A model generated the notes under the pieces. That model did no database searches, was not told the DNA's origin, and worked only from the letters and a program-made list of their open reading frames with translations. The translations under genes were made by a program, and so were the position numbers. A DNA stretch of 36,356 nt from an uncultured Caryophanales bacterium (GTDB lineage Bacteria; Bacillota_I; Bacilli_A; RFN20; CAG-449). This document shows positions 15,399 through 23,039 of the stretch, piece after piece. Each line of letters starts with the position of its first letter. The first letter of the stretch is position 1. The stretch is taken from the NCBI GenBank assembly GCA_945929875.1, contig CAMEOO010000009.1, positions 1 through 36,356 of the forward strand, given 5' to 3'.

Positions 15399-15446
15399 GT
15401 TGGAAAAACGCAACAAAACGGCGTTAAATAGGTTGGAAAAATGCAA
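15399..15446. repeat. Second 15-bp direct repeat pair, 33-bp period
   Basis: GTTGGAAAAACGCAA (15399-15413) and GTTGGAAAAATGCAA (15432-15446), one mismatch, again 33 bp apart and again just before an ATPase relic. They share the core TTGRAAAAA with the pair at 15017-15064. Confidence 0.7.
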
Positions 15447-15490
15447 TTTAAGTGTTGTAATATGGATGTAAAGTTGAAGAAGTGATTTTT

Positions 15491-15795
15491 GTGCTAAAAA
15501 GAAAAACTTATAATTCTATAATAAAGTGGCATAATCAAAATTTAAAAAATGTCTTTTAGTAGATGGAGCAAGACAAATGGGCAAAACATATATCATGAGA
15601 AAATTTTTAGAAGAAAACTCAAAGTCTTTTGTGGAATTTCATTTCTGTGATGATAATTTAACTAAAAAGGCATTCGTAAAAGAACTAAGAACCTTACTAT
15701 GCGTAGGGTCCTTTTTTGTTGTCCATATGACGAACAATGTCAAAACGGCATATTATGTGATTATTGACAAGCCAAAATGGCTTAAACTGTGTTGA
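15491..15795 (+). pseudogene. Relic of an AAA_14/DUF4143-type ATPase (second copy, frameshifted)
   Basis: GTG 15491 opens LKRKTYNSIIKWHNQNLK. At the A6 tract (15544-15549) the frame breaks: adding one base restores CLLVDGARQMGKTYIMRKFL and the following SFVEFHF. Family similarity ends near 15690, where a terminator-like hairpin (15689-15717) interrupts it; the remaining codons to 15795 look unrelated. It is therefore a frameshifted, truncated relic. It shares with the first relic the plan MLxRK, W, LLVxGARxxGKTY, FVEF. The open part from 15577 should not be read as a real small gene. Confidence 0.7.
15689..15717 (+). terminator. Terminator-like hairpin inside the second ATPase relic
   Basis: GAACCTTAC (15689-15697) pairs with GTAGGGTCC (15703-15711) with one mismatch and one wobble, followed by six T. 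It may have arrived with whatever truncated the relic, and it insulates the toxin-antitoxin promoter downstream. Confidence 0.55.
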
Positions 15796-15820
15796 CACGT
15801 GTGCCATTAAGGGCTATAAT
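15792..15820 (+). promoter_or_regulatory. Perfect consensus sigma-A promoter of the mntA-hepT pair
   Basis: TTGACA (15792-15797), 17-nt spacer, TATAAT (15815-15820). The palindrome ACACGTGT (15795-15802) overlaps the -35, and the inverted repeat AAGCCA/TGGCTT (15769-15783) lies just upstream; both are candidate operators for the HTH domain of the antitoxin. Confidence 0.85.
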
Positions 15821-15837
15821 TAAAATGGGTGGAAGAA

Positions 15838-16314
15838 ATGAATTTGAAAGAATATAGAATTTCATTAGGAATAACAATTAAAGAAGCTTCAAATGCTACA
15901 GGTGTAGCATTAAGAACATACAATAGGTATGAACATGATGATAATTATGGAGATCCTTTAAAAAGAGCAAGTATTTTAAGTATTTTAAAGGAAAAATATG
16001 AAGTTACTGAAGAAAAAGGATTACTGACTATTGAATTAATAAAAGAACATGTGACTGATATTTTAAACAAATACAAAGAGAAAATTGATTTTTGTTATTT
16101 ATTTGGAAGCTATTCAAAAGGATATGCTAAGGAAAATAGTGATGTTGATTTATGTGTTTCTACTACATTGACTGGGTTAAATTTCATAGGTTTAATAGAA
16201 GAACTTCGTCAATCTTTACGTAAAAGAATTGATTTGATTAGATTATCTGATTTAAAGAATAATATTGAACTTTTAAATGAAATAATGAAGGATGGAATTA
16301 AGATTTATGGATAA
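15838..16314 (+). CDS. mntA: HTH-MntA fusion: nucleotidyltransferase antitoxin (type VII)
   Basis: Residues about 1-60 look like a helix-turn-helix (ITIKEASNATGVALRTYNRYE). The C-terminal part is a minimal nucleotidyltransferase with the exact GSX10DXD motif: GSYSKGYAKENSDVD, preceded by FCYLF. MntA enzymes neutralise the HEPN toxin HepT by adding AMP units to a tyrosine. Here a DNA-binding domain is fused on, so one protein could both modify the toxin and repress the operon. ATG 15838 with GGGTGG fits better than GTG 15829, and the leader would be only about 10 nt. It overlaps hepT by 8 nt. Confidence 0.85.
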   Translation: MNLKEYRISLGITIKEASNATGVALRTYNRYEHDDNYGDPLKRASILSILKEKYEVTEEKGLLTIELIKEHVTDILNKYKEKIDFCYLFGSYSKGYAKENSDVDLCVSTTLTGLNFIGLIEELRQSLRKRIDLIRLSDLKNNIELLNEIMKDGIKIYG

Positions 16315-16675
16315 CAAGAAAAATGATAAATATTATGTAGAAAAAATCTTGGAAAATGTTAATTTCATAATCAAATATACGAAAAATATATCATATGAAG
16401 AATATATTAATGACGAATTATTGATAGATGCTTCTATGTTTAGACTGATACAAATTGCAGAAAATATAAAGGGACTATCTGAAGATTATAAGAAAACTCA
16501 TGCGTCTATTCCTTGGGGATTAATATTAGGTTTTAGAAATGGGATAGTGCATGATTATGGTAAAACAGATTATTCGATAGTATATGAAATAATAAGTGAT
16601 GATATACATAAATTAAAGAATGAATTGGAAAATGATGAGTATTATGAGCCATTACTTTTAGATGAAGAAGGATAG
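16307..16675 (+). CDS. hepT: HepT-like HEPN toxin (DUF86)
   Basis: An all-helical HEPN protein of 122 residues, expected to be an RNase that halts growth when free. It has the full RX4HXY signature (RNGIVHDY near residue 80), in which Arg and His are catalytic and Tyr is the site that MntA adenylylates. DASMFRLIQIAENIK is the typical first DUF86 helix. ATG 16307 overlaps the mntA stop in ATGGATAA, giving translational coupling; the ATG at 16292 has poor spacing. All key residues are present, so the pair looks intact although the genes around it are decayed. Confidence 0.87.
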   Translation: MDNKKNDKYYVEKILENVNFIIKYTKNISYEEYINDELLIDASMFRLIQIAENIKGLSEDYKKTHASIPWGLILGFRNGIVHDYGKTDYSIVYEIISDDIHKLKNELENDEYYEPLLLDEEG

Positions 16676-16796
16676 TGTTAATTTTATAATCTCAAGCACT
16701 CAATTGTTCTTTAAAGGACAAAATGAATTTTCCTGGATATAAGCAAAATTAGTTAACAAATAGGTAAAGGAAGAATTAATAATGTCACTTAAAATT

Positions 16797-17231
16797 TTAT
16801 GGCCTTTTTCCACCATTTTTTGCTGTGTCGCAAGAATTGCGATAAACGACAAATCTAGTGTAGAGGAATTCAAGAATGAAATTGGATAACATAGTGAGGA
16901 TTTCCACTAGAAAGCCTTCAGCGCTATTTTCTGTCGCTAGATGCCCCAAATAGGTAGACATAGGTGTAAACACTGCGTAAAAAGCTAAGACTAGTAGCAT
17001 AGCTATTTTCACATTATTCGCAGATTTAAACGTAATTTTTCTATTGATTGTAAAATTCCAAATAATCTATAATAGTAAACTCACTAAGTAACTAACCCAA
17101 TAGTCCCAATGCATTAGCTCATACATCAGTGCGAATGTTCCTATTTGTATAAGGCCGGCACTTATAGATATTATAGTGAATTTAATTGCTCTAATTACTT
17201 CTTTATATTTTTTCTCTTTTTTATTTTCCAT
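16797..17231 (-). pseudogene. GtrA-family membrane protein broken by one amber codon
   Basis: From ATG at 17229-17231 (minus strand) a 144-codon reading frame gives KEVIRAIKFTIISISAGLIQ, then YWVSYLVSLLL, then a TAG at 17067-17069, then IIWNFTINRKITF and further helices ending LEFLYTRFVVYRN. Four hydrophobic segments, the N-x-x-x-x-R-K-x-x-F block and the final RFVVYR are typical of GtrA proteins, which help flip polyprenyl-linked sugars across the membrane. Both halves are in the same frame with no other lesion, so a single recent nonsense change explains it. The open piece at 16797-17012 is only the second half. Confidence 0.75.
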
Positions 17232-17385
17232 AAATACAACTCTCAAAAATATGAGTAATTATATATGAAAAAACTATAATTATCAAATATATGAAAAAAA
17301 TATTTCCAAATGAAGTATAATAAGAAATAAGTTAAAATGTTTTGTGTTACTTATTTTAATGTAAAAAGAAAACGGGAGGGCAGAA

Positions 17386-17814
17386 ATGAAAGTAAATATC
17401 CTATCCTTAGACTTAGGTAAAGGCTCTTTAGGAATTGCTATTTCACGTTCGGGAGTATTAGCTTCACCTTTACCAAATATTCGATTTCATATGGGTGATT
17501 ACGACGAGGCTTTGAAGTTATTAAAAGAGGCAATTAAATTTGAAAAAGTCGAACATATCATAATTGGATTACCACTATATCCTAGTGGCGATCCATGTGA
17601 AATGACTCCTATTGTGGAAATGTTCATTGAAAAATTACGTATAGTTTTTCCCAATGTTGATATTGTAAAAGTAGATGAAAGAAATTCTACCGTCGAAGCT
17701 AGCGAGATGCTCCACCTCAACAATAAAAAAAGCAAGAAGCAAAGAGCGGTAATTGACAGCGCTGCAGCAATGATTATTCTTGAAAGATATTTAAAGCAAA
17801 TCGGACAATATTAG
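17386..17814 (+). CDS. ruvX: RuvX/YqgF RNase H-like nuclease
   Basis: A 142-residue RNase H-fold nuclease implicated in 16S pre-rRNA 5'-end processing and formerly called a Holliday junction resolvase. Acidic residues sit in SLDLGKGSLGIAIS (strand 1), DERNSTVEA (middle) and VDSAAAMIILERYL (C-terminal helix); GLPLYPSG is the family glycine turn. GGGAGGG precedes ATG 17386. It lies alone after the accessory region, 129 bp before gdpP. A TATAAT at 17316-17321 may be its -10, with no good -35. Confidence 0.93.
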   Translation: MKVNILSLDLGKGSLGIAISRSGVLASPLPNIRFHMGDYDEALKLLKEAIKFEKVEHIIIGLPLYPSGDPCEMTPIVEMFIEKLRIVFPNVDIVKVDERNSTVEASEMLHLNNKKSKKQRAVIDSAAAMIILERYLKQIGQY

Positions 17815-17890
17815 TTGCCTTACTTTTCATATATAATTTTTATAATTTGATTTTGATTGCGTTAGTTTACTTAATATGAAAAAATATTTT

Positions 17891-17922
17891 TACTATATAT
17901 TGTAAAAAATATATAGTATAAT
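17891..17922 (+). promoter_or_regulatory. Inverted repeat overlapping the gdpP -10 box
   Basis: TACTATATATT (17891-17901) and AATATATAGTA (17908-17918) are exact complements around GTAAAA. The right arm overlaps TATAAT (17917-17922). No good -35 is present, which fits a promoter needing an activator or blocked by a repressor. Confidence 0.5.
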
Positions 17923-17943
17923 AAGGCATAAAGAGGTGTTACT

Positions 17944-19926
17944 ATGCAAAAAAAACTAAAAAAATATATGATGATTGCTTTTTGGCTATTTTTTGTACAA
18001 CTAGCGCTGATTACTTCTTTATATATTCTGTATGTAATTGAAGGAAATGATTTATTGGTAAAAATATTATTAAGCACTTTAACAGGATCAATTTTTATTG
18101 ACTTAGTTTATATTTGGATCGTCTTATCTAAAATATCTCACTCTAGATTAAAAAACGACGTTGCGGCAGTAGATATTATCGGCGATGATATTCAAGATGT
18201 TTATACTTTTGCCCAAATTGGATTAATTTTAATCGATGATAAAAACATGGTTATTTGGGTCAACGATTGGTTTGAGGATGAACAAATTGATATCGTTGAT
18301 AGAAATATTTATGAATGGAAAGAAGAATTATCAAAATTAAACGAAGGCGCTGAAAGTGTTACTGTCGAGCATAATAATCGAATGTATGATGTTAAATTCT
18401 TAAAAGATGCTAGATTATTTATCTTTAAAGATGTAACAGATTTCAATACGATCTCTAGTTTCTCTAAAGCTCACGCGCCAGTGGTAGGTATTATTACAAT
18501 TGATAACTATCAAGATTTTGCTTCTCTGGTCGATGACGTTAAAGCAAACGACATGCTAGCGTCTGTTCAAAAGATTATAGTTAATTATGCTAGAAAGTAT
18601 AACCTTTTAATTAAGAAATATCGTTCTGATAGTTATTCTTTATATGGAAATTATGAACAATATGAAAGAATGCTCGCGGATCATTTCTCATTAATTAATG
18701 AAGTTAGAGAAGAAAATAGTGACGATGATTATGAACTTACTTTGTCAATTGGTATCGCTCTTGGCTTAAATGACGTTGTAAAGTTAAATGATTTAGCCAC
18801 TTCCGCCTTAGATGTTGCTTTATCTAGAGGTGGAGATCAAGTAGTCATTTCTCCGTATGGAGAAAACTTAATCTTCATTGGAGGAAGAACGGAAGCGAAA
18901 GTTAAGAGAAATCGCGTTAAGATTAGAGTGTTATCAAGATCGATTGAGACATTGATAAAAGATTCCTCTAACGTTTTGATTATGTCTCATAAAGATATGG
19001 ATTTAGATGCTTTAGGTTCTGCTTTGGGCTTATATTATTTCAGCAAAGAATGTGGAAAGCAAACAAAAATCATTTATGATGAAAAATTAGTGGAATCTAA
19101 GACTAGAAAAGCTTTAAAACAAATGTTTACTCCACAAGAAATTAAAGAAATGACTATTTCTTCTAAGGATGCTTTAGAAGAACAAAAATATACTACTTTA
19201 TTAATTTTAACCGATGTTCATAGACCTTCAATTACGATGAATCCTAAAATTGTCGAATCCGCTTTAAAAGTGGCAATTGTCGATCATCATAGAAGAGGGG
19301 AAGAATTCGTTGAAAAACCAGCGTTCTCTCATATTGAACCTTCTGCTTCAAGCGCTTCTGAATTAGTCGCGGAATTGATTAGATACAATGAAAAGAGAAT
19401 GATTATTCCAAATAAAATAGCAACGATGATGCTAAGTGGAATCTTACTAGATACCAACTATTATCGTATTAGAACTGGGCCTAGAACTTACGACGCTTCA
19501 TTGATTTTAAAAGAATTTGGCGCGGATAATGCTATTGCTGATTCTTTCTTAAAAGAAGAATTTGAAGAATACGCCTTGAAGATGAAGATCATGTCTAGCG
19601 CGATAACTCCTTATTTTGGCATAGTGGTTTGTAAAGCTGATGAAGAAGATGTAATCGATCGAACTACATTAGCTATTTGCGCTCAAGAAGCACTTCAAAT
19701 TAAAGGGATTAACGCTTGCTTTGTAATTGGAAGAATCGAACAAAAGAAAGTAGGAATATCATCTCGAAGCGATGGAACGATAAACGTTCAACTATTAATG
19801 GAAAAAATGGGTGGCGGAGGGCACTTCTCTGGAGCCGCCGCACAATTTGACAATTTATCGATTAAAGAAGTTAATGACCAACTTCTTAACATATTAGATA
19901 TGTATTTAAATGATGCAAGAGCATAG
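17944..19926 (+). CDS. gdpP: Cyclic-di-AMP phosphodiesterase GdpP
   Basis: A membrane-anchored enzyme that cleaves c-di-AMP and so influences potassium and osmotic balance. Two transmembrane helices (about 10-30 and 38-60) are followed by a PAS-like domain (about 80-165), a degenerate GGDEF domain (about 175-315) without the catalytic GGDEF residues, and DHH/DHHA1 domains. Metal-binding motifs are SHKDMDLDALGS (His349) and VDHH (446-449); GGGGHFSGAA begins at 623. The 660 residues match GdpP. AGAGGTG precedes the start. As in Bacillus, rplI and dnaB follow, with an 11-nt gap here. Confidence 0.95.
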   Translation: MQKKLKKYMMIAFWLFFVQLALITSLYILYVIEGNDLLVKILLSTLTGSIFIDLVYIWIVLSKISHSRLKNDVAAVDIIGDDIQDVYTFAQIGLILIDDKNMVIWVNDWFEDEQIDIVDRNIYEWKEELSKLNEGAESVTVEHNNRMYDVKFLKDARLFIFKDVTDFNTISSFSKAHAPVVGIITIDNYQDFASLVDDVKANDMLASVQKIIVNYARKYNLLIKKYRSDSYSLYGNYEQYERMLADHFSLINEVREENSDDDYELTLSIGIALGLNDVVKLNDLATSALDVALSRGGDQVVISPYGENLIFIGGRTEAKVKRNRVKIRVLSRSIETLIKDSSNVLIMSHKDMDLDALGSALGLYYFSKECGKQTKIIYDEKLVESKTRKALKQMFTPQEIKEMTISSKDALEEQKYTTLLILTDVHRPSITMNPKIVESALKVAIVDHHRRGEEFVEKPAFSHIEPSASSASELVAELIRYNEKRMIIPNKIATMMLSGILLDTNYYRIRTGPRTYDASLILKEFGADNAIADSFLKEEFEEYALKMKIMSSAITPYFGIVVCKADEEDVIDRTTLAICAQEALQIKGINACFVIGRIEQKKVGISSRSDGTINVQLLMEKMGGGGHFSGAAAQFDNLSIKEVNDQLLNILDMYLNDARA

Positions 19927-19937
19927 GAGGAATATTT

Positions 19938-20387
19938 ATGAAAGTAATTTTATTGCAAGATGTAAAAAATATTGGAAAGAAGAACCAAGTTGTTGAAGTC
20001 TCTGATGGATATGGCCAAAATTATTTAATCCCTCGCCGTTTAGCGGTTAAGTCGACAGAAAAAGGACTTGAAGTTAGAGATCGTCAAATTCAACAAGAAA
20101 AAGATGAATACTTAAGAAAGCAACAAGAAGCTCGTTTGTTATCAGAAAAAATAAATTCGTTAGTTTTAGAATTTGAAGCTCCATCTAGTAAAGATGGGAG
20201 AATGATGGGAACTATTTCTCAAAAGCAAGTTGTTGAGCTATTAAAAGAGAAATATGGAATTGCCGTAGATAAAAGAAAATTTCAAGATAAATATCCAATC
20301 AACGCCTTTGGATATACCAATTTAAAAATTGAATTATTTAAAGATGTTTATGCAACCATCAAAGTGCATGTAAGTGAAAAAAAGTAG
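19938..20387 (+). CDS. rplI: 50S ribosomal protein L9
   Basis: A 149-residue protein with the N-terminal RNA-binding domain (MKVILLQDVKNIGKKNQVVEVSDGYGQNYLIPRRLA signature over residues 1-35), the long connecting helix (about 40-78) and the C-terminal domain (FEAPSSKDGRMMGTIS). Its ribosome binding site TAGGAGG includes the gdpP stop codon, so the two are coupled. dnaB follows after 6 nt. No defects are seen. Confidence 0.97.
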   Translation: MKVILLQDVKNIGKKNQVVEVSDGYGQNYLIPRRLAVKSTEKGLEVRDRQIQQEKDEYLRKQQEARLLSEKINSLVLEFEAPSSKDGRMMGTISQKQVVELLKEKYGIAVDKRKFQDKYPINAFGYTNLKIELFKDVYATIKVHVSEKK

Positions 20388-20393
20388 GTATAT

Positions 20394-21788
20394 ATGGATA
20401 AAGTAGTATTGAGTAATTTAGAAGCAGAGCAAGCCGTTCTTGGAGCCCTTTTAGAATCAAAAAACGCGAGAGACGAGATTGTTTCTTCTTTAGATGTCGA
20501 CGATTTTGTCGATAAGAGAAATAAGATCGTTTTCCAAGCTATTTATACGCTTATCACTAATGGAATTGAAGTAGATATTCCTTCAGTGGTTAATCAAATT
20601 AATGTCGCGATGAAAAAATTAGATCAAGTAGGAATCGACTATCTTAGCGAACTACAAGAATCTTATTATGGTGACACTAATGCTTTTTATCATGTGCAAA
20701 TATTAAAAGATGCTTCTTTATCAAGAAAATTAATTTCTACTTTGCAAGAATGCATAGATGGCTTTCAAAAAGAGAAGATAAAAGATGTCTCTCAATATAT
20801 TGCCGAATGTGAAAATAAAGTATTAGCTATCACTCAAAAAAGAAGAGTTGCGGAATTTGTTACCGCTCAAGAAGTAGTATCTAAAGTGACGAGCAAATTA
20901 AAGATCGCCCAAAATCAAGAAAAGACCAATCGTTATTGTATAGGTCTACCTACCGGATATGAAACCTTAGATCGTTATACTCAAGGCTGGCAAAAAGGTA
21001 ACTTTATCATTATTGCTGCCCGTCCTAGCGTTGGTAAGACTGCCTTAACTATCAATTTGATTTATAATGCTGCAAGTTTAGCTAATAAGCCAATTGCTTT
21101 CTTTTCCTTAGAAATGGACGCCGAATCAATTTGTAGACGTTTAATTTCAATGGTTTCAGGAATTAACTCCGTTTCTTTAGTGACTGGAAATTTAACTCCA
21201 GATGATTGGTTAGCCCTTGATGTAGGCACTTCTAAATTAAAATCTACGCAAATATTTATTGATGATACTTCTGCCCAAAAGTTAAATGATATTCGAACTA
21301 AAGCAAAGAAGCTAAAAGCTTCTCATCCAGATTTAGGGGCGATATTTATCGATTATCTAGGTTTAATTACTACAAATTTGAAACTAGGAGAAGTATCTAG
21401 AGCAAATGAAGTTGCAGAGATTTCTAGATCTTTAAAAGCTTTAGCTAGAGAACTTGAAATCCCAGTTATTTGTTTAAGTCAATTATCTAGAGCTAGCGAA
21501 AAAAATGCTAGACAACCTATTTTATCCGATTTAAGAGATTCTGGAAACATTGAGCAAGATGCCGATCAAGTATTGTTCATTCATCGAGATGACTATCAAA
21601 AACCTGAAAAGCAACAAGAAGAAGCAAAAAATAATCCTAGCGCTGAAGGAGAAGGCCCTTTTGATGTGGATAAACCAACAAAGATTATCGTCGCTAAGAA
21701 TCGTAATGGGAAAGTCGGAACTATCGAATTACATTTCTTAATGAATATTGGTCGATTTATCGAAATTGACGCTCATCAAGGAGAATAA
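20394..21788 (+). CDS. dnaB: Replicative DNA helicase DnaB
   Basis: The hexameric 5'-3' helicase at the fork, called dnaC in Bacillus subtilis. An N-terminal helical domain (NLEAEQAVLGALL onward, about 1-110), a linker helix and the RecA-like motor follow. Walker A is ARPSVGKT at about 209-216, Walker B is GAIFIDYLGLI, and the DNA-binding loops and arginine finger lie in the LSRASEKNARQPILSDLRDS region and beyond. At 464 residues it is full length with no intein. No AGGAGG motif is seen before the ATG, only AAAGTAGG from the end of rplI. It sits 2 nt before walJ. Confidence 0.97.
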   Translation: MDKVVLSNLEAEQAVLGALLESKNARDEIVSSLDVDDFVDKRNKIVFQAIYTLITNGIEVDIPSVVNQINVAMKKLDQVGIDYLSELQESYYGDTNAFYHVQILKDASLSRKLISTLQECIDGFQKEKIKDVSQYIAECENKVLAITQKRRVAEFVTAQEVVSKVTSKLKIAQNQEKTNRYCIGLPTGYETLDRYTQGWQKGNFIIIAARPSVGKTALTINLIYNAASLANKPIAFFSLEMDAESICRRLISMVSGINSVSLVTGNLTPDDWLALDVGTSKLKSTQIFIDDTSAQKLNDIRTKAKKLKASHPDLGAIFIDYLGLITTNLKLGEVSRANEVAEISRSLKALARELEIPVICLSQLSRASEKNARQPILSDLRDSGNIEQDADQVLFIHRDDYQKPEKQQEEAKNNPSAEGEGPFDVDKPTKIIVAKNRNGKVGTIELHFLMNIGRFIEIDAHQGE

Positions 21789-21790
21789 GA

Positions 21791-22552
21791 ATGCAATATC
21801 ACATATTTGAATCAGGATCAAAAGGTAATTGCACTTTAATTTCTTCTAAAGGAAGATATCTTTTAATAGATATGGGAATTTCTAAAAGAAAGTTAAAATC
21901 GAAATTAGAAGAGATTAATGTCGATATCAATAAAGTCGATCATGTTTTATTAACTCATTCTCATATTGATCATATTTCTGGAATTGATTTTTTTGACAAA
22001 AGTCAAATATTTACCACTAGAGATGTAATAGAAGGACTACCTTTATCAAATCAACTAATTCCTTATCAAAGTTATAAGATAAATGGATTTAATGTATTAG
22101 TTTTACCAACTTCTCACGATAGCGATGGATCTATTGGCTTTGTGATTGAAGATGAAAATGAAAAACTAGTTTATATTACTGATACGGGATATCTATTTGA
22201 AAAAGTTGTGGAACTAATAAAAGATGCCACCTACTATATTTTTGAATCTAATCACAATGTAAAAATGCTAATAGAGACTAACCGCCCTCAATCATTAAAG
22301 AAAAGGATTATGGGTGATTATGGTCACTTGTCTAATGATGACAGCGCGAATTACTTGTGCGACGTGGTTTCTTCTAACACTAAAGAGATCGTTTTAGCCC
22401 ATCTTTCTGAAGAAGCTAATAGCCCAGAACAAGCTCTTTGCGATTTAATGAAAGTATTTAAAAAAAGAGGAGTGGACTTTGATAAATATTACATTAGATG
22501 CGCTAGTCAAAAAGATACAGTATCAGGTGGTAAGGTTGAGGTTGAAGCCTAA
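21791..22552 (+). CDS. walJ: WalJ/YycJ-type metallo-beta-lactamase-fold hydrolase
   Basis: A 253-residue MBL-fold protein. The metal motif is LTHSHIDH (about 55-62), with TSHD, DTGY, ESNH and a C-terminal AHLSEE. MQYHIFESGSKGNCTLISS is the typical YycJ start. YycJ proteins are linked to cell-division timing and DNA repair in Bacillota, with an exonuclease activity reported for some. Here walK and walR are not adjacent; the gene follows dnaB and overlaps rlmH by 1 nt (TAATG). The ribosome binding site AAGGAGAA lies in the end of dnaB. Confidence 0.92.
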   Translation: MQYHIFESGSKGNCTLISSKGRYLLIDMGISKRKLKSKLEEINVDINKVDHVLLTHSHIDHISGIDFFDKSQIFTTRDVIEGLPLSNQLIPYQSYKINGFNVLVLPTSHDSDGSIGFVIEDENEKLVYITDTGYLFEKVVELIKDATYYIFESNHNVKMLIETNRPQSLKKRIMGDYGHLSNDDSANYLCDVVSSNTKEIVLAHLSEEANSPEQALCDLMKVFKKRGVDFDKYYIRCASQKDTVSGGKVEVEA

Positions 22553-23028
22553 TGATTAATATTAAACTTGTATGTGTAGGAAAGATTAAAGAATCTTTTC
22601 ATAAAGAAGAAATCGGAGAATATCTTAAAAGATTGTCAAAATATTGTAAAATAAATATTTTTGAAGTGGAAGAATATAAAATAAAAGAAGAATCACCTTC
22701 CTTAATAGAGCAATGCTTAATTAAAGAAGGAGAAAATCTTCTTAAAAATATTAAAGATGATGAATATTTAATCTTACTAGATTTGCATGGATTAGAGATG
22801 ACTAGCGAGAGATTCTCAGAAAAGATTGATGAACTAGTATCACTTGGAAAAAATATAACATTTGCTATCGGTGGATCTTATGGTTTATCTAATCAAGTTA
22901 GAAAAAGAAGCAATGTACAATTAAAATTATCGGAGATGACCTTCACTCATCAAATGACTAGAGTAATAATTTTAGAGCAGATATATCGTGCATTTAAAAT
23001 TATCAATAAAGAAACGTATCACAAATAA
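22552..23028 (+). CDS. rlmH: 23S rRNA pseudouridine-1915 N3-methyltransferase
   Basis: A SPOUT-class methyltransferase that modifies helix 69 of 23S rRNA in the assembled 70S ribosome, with SAM as donor. The 158 residues show LVCVGKIKE at the N-terminus, LLDLHGLEMTSERFS, the SAM knot FAIGGSYGLS and the C-terminal TFTHQMTRVIILEQIYRAFK, all diagnostic. It ends with the usual YHK. The start overlaps the walJ stop, which implies translational coupling; the yfhO-like gene follows after 11 nt. Confidence 0.97.
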   Translation: MINIKLVCVGKIKESFHKEEIGEYLKRLSKYCKINIFEVEEYKIKEESPSLIEQCLIKEGENLLKNIKDDEYLILLDLHGLEMTSERFSEKIDELVSLGKNITFAIGGSYGLSNQVRKRSNVQLKLSEMTFTHQMTRVIILEQIYRAFKIINKETYHK

Positions 23029-23039
23029 AGGAAGAAAAA

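Noticed and set aside
15138-15446. 102-codon minus-strand open frame
   Set aside because: It lies antisense to the first ATPase relic and the repeat pair, has no ribosome binding site and no recognisable motif.
15001-15446. CRISPR array from the regularly spaced repeats
   Set aside because: There are only two copies per pair, the repeats are 15 bp, the intervals are AT-rich and no cas gene is near.
15577-15795. 72-codon plus-strand open frame as a separate gene
   Set aside because: It begins inside the Walker A of the second ATPase relic, after the frameshift, and its last third is unrelated sequence past a terminator.
16797-17012. 71-codon minus-strand membrane protein as an intact gene
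   Set aside because: It is the second half of the GtrA-family gene; the first half is in the same frame upstream of the TAG at 17067-17069.
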